A stretch of 12,565 nt of DNA from CAZYBG01 sp964645155. Its GTDB lineage: Bacteria > Pseudomonadota > Alphaproteobacteria > Rhodobacterales > Rhodobacteraceae. Each line of letters begins with the position of its first letter. The stretch's first letter is position 1. Position numbers and translations under genes: made by a program. Below are positions 7,788 to 12,565 of this stretch, in pieces. The stretch is taken from contig CAZYBG010000087.1 of assembly GCA_964645155.1 (NCBI GenBank), forward strand, positions 1 through 12,565, given 5' to 3'. Under the pieces are notes generated by a model that was not told the DNA's origin, did not search any database, and saw only the letters and a program-made list of their open reading frames with translations.

Positions 7788-7817
7788 CGCGGGCCCGGCC
7801 CCGGCCGCGGGCCCGGC
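7788..7817. repeat. 12-bp GC direct repeat in the glpX-recJ gap
   Basis: CGCGGGCCCGGC occurs at 7788-7799 and 7806-7817. Each copy contains the palindrome CGGGCCCG, so the stretch can form alternative hairpins. It lies in a low-complexity GC leader (7749-7854) between the glpX stop and the recJ start. It may only reflect compositional bias, and no T-run marks it as a terminator. Confidence 0.6.
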
Positions 7818-7854
7818 GCTTGCCAAGCACGGCGCGGGACGCGACAAGCGGGGC

Positions 7855-9600
<1,746 letters not shown>

Positions 9601-9625
9601 GCGGCAGGGGCCGCGGCGGGCAGGC

Positions 9626-11125
9626 TCAGTTGTCGGTCTCGAGATAGACGCTCGAGAAGGTGATGACGTTCGCGGCCGCGTTGGTGTTGTTGCTGATCCA
9701 GGCGTTGACTGCGGCGAGCAGGACGGTCGCGGCCGGAAGCACCGCGGCGCCGCCCTGCAGCGTTCCGCTCGCGACATCGGAGGTGTTGAGCCGGGTCACC
9801 AGCCAGTGCACCTTGCCCGCTTCGCCCGGCGGGGCGAAGAGCGCCAGTTCGTAGACGTCGACGCCGTTGCTGTCGGCGGGGAAGTTCGCGCCGAGGTCGA
9901 TCGGCGGCTGCGCGGTGCTCCCGCCCGAGACGATGTGCCAGGTGTTCTGGCCGTCGATCCGGGCCATGCCGATGCAGTTGAGCAGGCTGGCGGGGTTGAC
10001 GTTGGCGGGCGCGGCGGTGTTGGAGACGGCACCCACGAACGACCGGCCATTCGCGGTCATCGTCTCGACCCCGAAGCGGATCACCATCATGAAGCCGCCC
10101 AGGCCGGCGCCGTTGCCGGTGGTCACCTGGGCCGCGCTGTGCCGGATGCCGACGACCGTGCCCGCCGTCGTGCCGGTGGTATAGGCCACGCGGCGCATCC
10201 GGCTGAAGAAGTTCGTGGTGGCGACGTTGCGCGACTGCCCGGTGCCGGCCGCCGCCATCGGCAGGCCCCAGACCGTGGTCGTGGTGCCGTTGCCGTTGGC
10301 CTGCCACAAAGCCGTGCGGTTGCGCGCAAGGAACGGCTGGACCGCGCTGTCGAGGCCCGAAGGGCCGATGAAGGCCGGGAACATCCGGCCGGCGATCCTG
10401 CGGCCGAAGACGCCGACGTGATCGGCGGCCGGGGTGGCCGGGCTTTCGAGCAGCGGGAAATCGAGCCGGCCGTCATCGCCGAGCGACAGCGCGCCGGCCT
10501 GGACCAGCTTGCCGGTCGCGCCGTCGAAGCGCACCAGCGCGTTGTCGGCCGCCGCTGCGGGGCCGGCCACGTCGCCGGCGCCGCCACCGCCCGGCGGCGG
10601 GACCCAGGCGCCGTCGGCGCGCAGGAAATTCGCCGTGCCGCCGCCGGAGGCCGGGGCGAGGCCCCGGGTGGTGGCGCCGAACGTGTCGAGAAGCGCGGTC
10701 GCCTGCGCGGCCGTCAGGTCCTCGGGGTCGCCGGTGCCGGCGCTCGCGCGGCCCTTCAGCCGGGCGCTCGCCATGTCGGCAAGCTTGGCATTCGTCACCA
10801 CGTTCGGCGCGATGGTGAGCGCCTGGTCACCCGTGACGTCGCCGGTGTGGGACGCATTCGCGGCCTTGGCGGTGTTGGCCGCAACTGCCGGCGTCGCCGC
10901 CACGGCGGCGGCGAAGTCGCTGATCGTCGCGGCGGGCTGGCTGCCGGTATGGCTCGCCCGGTCGCGCAGCGCCGCATCGGCCGCGTTCGCGGTGGCGCCG
11001 GCAGCGATGCCGGCGAGCTTGGCCTTCTCGGCGTCGGAGAAGGCGTTGGTGTCGGCGTTGGCCTCGTAGCGCAGCTTGACGGCCTGGTTCAGGTCGCTCG
11101 CGCCGCCGGGATTGAATTCGGGCAT
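9626..11125 (-). CDS. ghsB: Phage/GTA-type head-spike fibre protein (receptor-binding)
   Basis: This 499-residue protein is a mosaic of phage-fibre modules. The N-terminus carries NAFSDAEKAKLAGIAAGA (27-44) and DRASHTGSQPAATISDF (55-71). A stalk-like segment has VVTNAKLADMASARLKGR (109-126) and AGTGDPEDLTAAQ (129-141). A proline/glycine linker is at 176-183, and GDVAGPAAAADNALVRFDG (184-202) follows. The C-terminal domain (about 232-499) contains GRMFPAFIGPSGLDSAVQP (246-264) and ends in VYLETDN, a receptor-binding type I recall from many proteobacterial phage tail proteins. The ATG at 11125 has a GTGAGG RBS. The gene lies 7 bases downstream of the 40-residue ORF and next to a Rcc01079-type spike base gene, which points to the role of Rcc01080 (GhsB), the GTA head-spike fibre that binds capsule. 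The symbol rests on gene context rather than on an aligned sequence. A cryptic phage fibre is the alternative. Confidence 0.85.
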   Translation of the reverse strand: MPEFNPGGASDLNQAVKLRYEANADTNAFSDAEKAKLAGIAAGATANAADAALRDRASHTGSQPAATISDFAAAVAATPAVAANTAKAANASHTGDVTGDQALTIAPNVVTNAKLADMASARLKGRASAGTGDPEDLTAAQATALLDTFGATTRGLAPASGGGTANFLRADGAWVPPPGGGGAGDVAGPAAAADNALVRFDGATGKLVQAGALSLGDDGRLDFPLLESPATPAADHVGVFGRRIAGRMFPAFIGPSGLDSAVQPFLARNRTALWQANGNGTTTTVWGLPMAAAGTGQSRNVATTNFFSRMRRVAYTTGTTAGTVVGIRHSAAQVTTGNGAGLGGFMMVIRFGVETMTANGRSFVGAVSNTAAPANVNPASLLNCIGMARIDGQNTWHIVSGGSTAQPPIDLGANFPADSNGVDVYELALFAPPGEAGKVHWLVTRLNTSDVASGTLQGGAAVLPAATVLLAAVNAWISNNTNAAANVITFSSVYLETDN

Positions 11126-11132
11126 GTGAGCC

Positions 11133-11255
11133 TCACTCGATGTCGAAGGTGAGGGGCGCGCCGTCGAAGCTGAGGGCGGCCCCGCCGAACAGCAGCGGCG
11201 CACCCGCGGCGGCGCGCAGCGCGACGATCCGGAGAAAGCGGACGGCGGTGCGCAT
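11133..11255 (-). CDS. Small 40-residue repeat protein within the spike operon
   Basis: The ATG at 11255 overlaps the TGA of the spike base gene as ATGA, and the stop lies 7 bases before the fibre gene. It is therefore in frame for translational coupling and fills the only gap in the operon. The product has a basic start (MRTAVRFLR), then three seven-residue repeats of the form GAxLxF (residues 18-37, phenylalanines at 23, 30 and 37), and an acidic end. It has no signal peptide or enzyme motif. It could be a spike joint or chaperone-like peptide, or a leader for coupling. Its small size makes a chance ORF possible, but the exact fit between both neighbours and the regular repeat favour a real gene. 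Confidence 0.6.
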   Translation of the reverse strand: MRTAVRFLRIVALRAAAGAPLLFGGAALSFDGAPLTFDIE

Positions 11256-11521
11256 CACCAGCCGACCATGATGCCGGTCGCGGTGGTGCCGGTGGCGTGG
11301 ATGCGCCGGAGTTCCATCAGATGCCAGCCGGCATGGAGGACCGGCGTGGTCAGCGCCGCGCCGCCGCGGGTGGTGACGCCGAGCGTGCCCGCCGCCTCCA
11401 GATAGACCCACTGCGAGACATGGGAGAGATCGGCGGTATCGCTCGGCGTGACGCGGGCGAGGTGGCTCGGGCCGCCGGCGCGGCCCCTGCTGGTCGAGCC
11501 GAAGCTGTCGATTGCGGACAT
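11255..11521 (-). CDS. ghsA: Spike base protein, RCAP_Rcc01079 family (GTA head spike GhsA-like)
   Basis: This 88-residue protein fits the small phage/GTA spike base family. After a flexible N-terminus (SAIDSFGSTSRGRAGG, 2-17) come RVTPSDTADL (23-32), alternating beta strands (VYLEAAGTLGVTTRGG, 39-54) and a conserved end RRIHATGTTATGIMVG (72-87). In the R. capsulatus GTA, Rcc01079 forms the capsid-vertex base that carries the Rcc01080 fibre, which binds the capsule of recipient cells. The ATG at 11521 has an AAGGG RBS 8 bases upstream. An upstream in-frame ATG at 11641 lies inside the divergent Rid gene and was discarded. The gene overlaps the next ORF by ATGA. The assignment is from recalled family pattern plus context. 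Confidence 0.85.
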   Translation of the reverse strand: MSAIDSFGSTSRGRAGGPSHLARVTPSDTADLSHVSQWVYLEAAGTLGVTTRGGAALTTPVLHAGWHLMELRRIHATGTTATGIMVGW

Positions 11522-11559
11522 GGGCGCATCCCTTGTAAGGGTTCGAGGAATGCGGGCGA

Positions 11560-11610
11560 GGATTAGCCTGCACCGGTTAACCGCCCGGCAACCCTGCGTA
11601 CGCCGGGCGG
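11560..11610. promoter_or_regulatory. Divergent control region between the spike operon and the Rid gene: palindrome plus inverted repeat
   Basis: A perfect 10-bp palindrome CGGTTAACCG (11574-11583) abuts an inverted repeat whose 9-base arms CCGCCCGGC (11581-11589) and GCCGGGCGG (11602-11610) are centred 21 bases apart, about two helical turns. For leftward transcription, a weak TTGCCG (11591-11586) and GCTAAT (11567-11562) pair has an 18-base spacer that contains the palindrome. TTAACC resembles a CtrA half-site, but no second half lies at the classical 7-base spacing. The dyads are certain. Promoter and regulator are inference. Confidence 0.38.
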
Positions 11611-11634
11611 CTGCGCAACGGAGGGCAGAGGTCG

Positions 11635-11985
11635 ATGGCACAGATCAGGCGGCTGGAGACCGGACCGCGGATGAGCCAGGCGGTGATCCACGGCGGCGTG
11701 GTGTACCTCGCCGGCCAGGTCGGCGCGCCGGGCGCCGCGGTGGCCGACCAGACGCAGGCGGTGCTGGCCGAGATCGACCGCCTGCTCGCCGCGGCGGGAA
11801 CCGACAAGACGCGGCTCCTCACGGCGCAGATCTGGCTCGCCGACATGGCGACCTTCGGCGAGATGAACGCGGTCTGGGACGCCTGGGTGGCGCCGGGGCA
11901 GACGCCGGCGCGGGCGACCGGGTCGGCCGATCTCGCCACGAAGGACTACCGGGTCGAGATCATCGTGACGGCCGCGCTGCCCTGA
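11635..11985 (+). CDS. Rid (RidA/YjgF/UK114) family protein, likely imine/enamine deaminase
   Basis: This 116-residue protein is of normal length for the family and probably forms a cytoplasmic trimer. The beta-strand segment GGVVYLAGQVG (20-30) is typical. The key arginine that contacts the substrate carboxylate in RidA is present as Arg93 (TPARAT), with Glu108 in RVEIIV, the position of the family's catalytic glutamate. RidA enzymes hydrolyse reactive 2-aminoacrylate-type imines formed by PLP enzymes. This protein looks like a Rid subgroup rather than canonical RidA, so its true substrate is open. The ATG at 11635 has an ACGGAGGG RBS about 9 bases upstream. It is divergent from the spike operon and convergent with pgi, and has no obvious operon partner. 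Confidence 0.92.
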   Translation: MAQIRRLETGPRMSQAVIHGGVVYLAGQVGAPGAAVADQTQAVLAEIDRLLAAAGTDKTRLLTAQIWLADMATFGEMNAVWDAWVAPGQTPARATGSADLATKDYRVEIIVTAALP

Positions 11986-11992
11986 GGCAGGG

Positions 11993-12010
11993 GCGGGGCG
12001 CAGGCCCCGC
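11993..12010. terminator. GC hairpin between convergent Rid and pgi genes
   Basis: Perfect 7-bp stem GCGGGGC (11993-11999) / GCCCCGC (12004-12010) around a GCAG loop, 8 bases past the Rid stop. No T-run follows on either strand, so it would be a weak or Rho-assisted terminator. A second small hairpin (GGCCT-GGG-AGGCC, 12037-12049) lies just beyond the pgi stop. Confidence 0.45.
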
Positions 12011-12054
12011 ACCCCCCCGCATTCGCCCGCGGGCACGGCCTGGGAGGCCGGCCC

Positions 12055-12565
12055 TCAGCCGCGCAGGTATTCGACCAGCATCCGCGTAGAGCCGTCCTTG
12101 TCGGCCAGTCCGTCGCCGGTCTCGAGCACCGGCAGGATCGCCGTCGCCAGTTCCTTGCCGAGCTCCACCCCCCACTGGTCGAAGCTGTTGATGCCGAGAA
12201 TCACCCCCTCGACGAACACCCGGTGCTCGTAGAGGGCGACGATCTGGCCCAGCGCGCGCGGGGTGAGCGCAGGGACGAGCAGCGTCGTCGAGGGGCGGTT
12301 GCCCGGAAACACGCGGTGGCGCGCCTGGCGGTCGAGCTCGGCCCCCCTGAGGCCTTTCCGCGCCAGGATCGCCCGCGCCTCCTCCAGCGAGCGGCCGCGC
12401 ATCAGCGCCTCGGACTGGGCGAGGCAGTTGGCGAGCAGGAGCCGGTGCTGGTGGACGAGGTCGGGCTCGTGCCCGTCGCGGGCCGCGATGAACTCGGCCG
12501 GCACCGGCTCGGTCCCCTGGTGGATCAGCTGGTAGAAGGCGTGCTGGCCGTTGGTGCCGGGCTCG
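12055..12565 (-). CDS. pgi: Glucose-6-phosphate isomerase, C-terminal part (cut by the window edge)
   Basis: The visible 169 C-terminal residues belong to Pgi, which interconverts glucose-6-phosphate and fructose-6-phosphate in the cytoplasm. The fragment opens with PGTNGQHAFYQLIHQGT, the conserved loop bearing the active-site histidine. It later carries the second family signature GVILGINSFDQWGVELGK, whose final lysine is the catalytic base region. It ends in YLRG before a TGA at 12057-12055. The N-terminal two thirds, including the first sugar-phosphate domain and the start codon, lie beyond base 12565. The reading frame is intact throughout. In relatives pgi often follows zwf and pgl, which would lie to the right, but this cannot be seen. 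Confidence 0.96.
   Translation of the reverse strand, partial: EPGTNGQHAFYQLIHQGTEPVPAEFIAARDGHEPDLVHQHRLLLANCLAQSEALMRGRSLEEARAILARKGLRGAELDRQARHRVFPGNRPSTTLLVPALTPRALGQIVALYEHRVFVEGVILGINSFDQWGVELGKELATAILPVLETGDGLADKDGSTRMLVEYLRG

Noticed and set aside
7765..7854. N-terminal extension of RecJ from an upstream ATG
   Set aside because: The extra 30 residues are low-complexity Ala/Gly/Pro encoded by GC repeats, and the conserved protein begins at 7855.
9626..11521. A prophage or prophage remnant
   Set aside because: Only spike-type genes are present. There is no integrase, terminase, capsid, lysis or repressor gene and no attachment repeat, and composition matches the surroundings. A GTA spike locus explains it better.
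11563..11580. A CtrA binding site (TTAG...TTAA)
   Set aside because: The spacing is 10 bases rather than the classical 7, and the first half is imperfect. It is kept only as a possible half-site.
12001..12054. A canonical intrinsic terminator between Rid and pgi
   Set aside because: Hairpins are present but no T-run follows on either strand, so it is listed only as a weak candidate.

Overview
The window is very GC-rich chromosomal DNA, most like a member of the Rhodobacteraceae/Paracoccaceae (Alphaproteobacteria). The reasons are the base composition, the glpX-recJ gene pair, an RlmE of the alphaproteobacterial type, and a small operon whose products match the head-spike proteins of the Rhodobacter capsulatus gene transfer agent (GTA). 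Twelve protein genes are supported. The first is 5' complete beside the left edge and the last (pgi) runs off the right edge. No rRNA, tRNA, CRISPR array or transposase was seen.

Layout. 1-44 is a perfect 16-bp inverted repeat. 120-1076 (+) is a 3-hydroxyisobutyrate-dehydrogenase-family oxidoreductase. Facing it on the minus strand are five genes read right to left: rlmE (6576-5851), a VTT-like membrane protein joined to it by a GTGA overlap (5854-5186), a class III CoA-transferase (5126-3975), a RACo-type [2Fe-2S]/ASKHA corrinoid-activation protein (3778-1742), and an unknown polytopic membrane protein joined to the last by another GTGA overlap (1745-1083). Divergent from rlmE, glpX (6777-7748) and recJ (7855-9600) read rightward. 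Then comes a minus-strand three-gene operon (11521-9626): a GTA/phage spike base protein, a 40-residue repeat protein and a 499-residue phage-type fibre. A Rid-family protein (11635-11985, +) is divergent from it and convergent with the C-terminal part of pgi (12565-12055).

How the parts fit. glpX and pgi belong to gluconeogenesis/central sugar-phosphate metabolism, recJ to DNA repair, and rlmE to ribosome maturation. The spike operon is the most distinctive piece. It is a compact receptor-binding module with no capsid, tail or integrase gene beside it, which fits the known scattering of GTA genes over several chromosomal loci. The RACo-like gene has no corrinoid protein or methyltransferase in this window, so its partner must lie elsewhere.

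Non-coding DNA. No gap exceeds about 200 bp. The gaps are 1-119, 3779-3974 (nothing clear beyond the RBS of the gene to its left), 5127-5185, 6577-6776 (divergent rlmE/glpX promoters, with a perfect dyad), 7749-7854 (low-complexity GC direct repeats), 11522-11634 (divergent spike/Rid promoters, with a palindrome and an inverted repeat) and 11986-12054 (convergent, with a GC hairpin).
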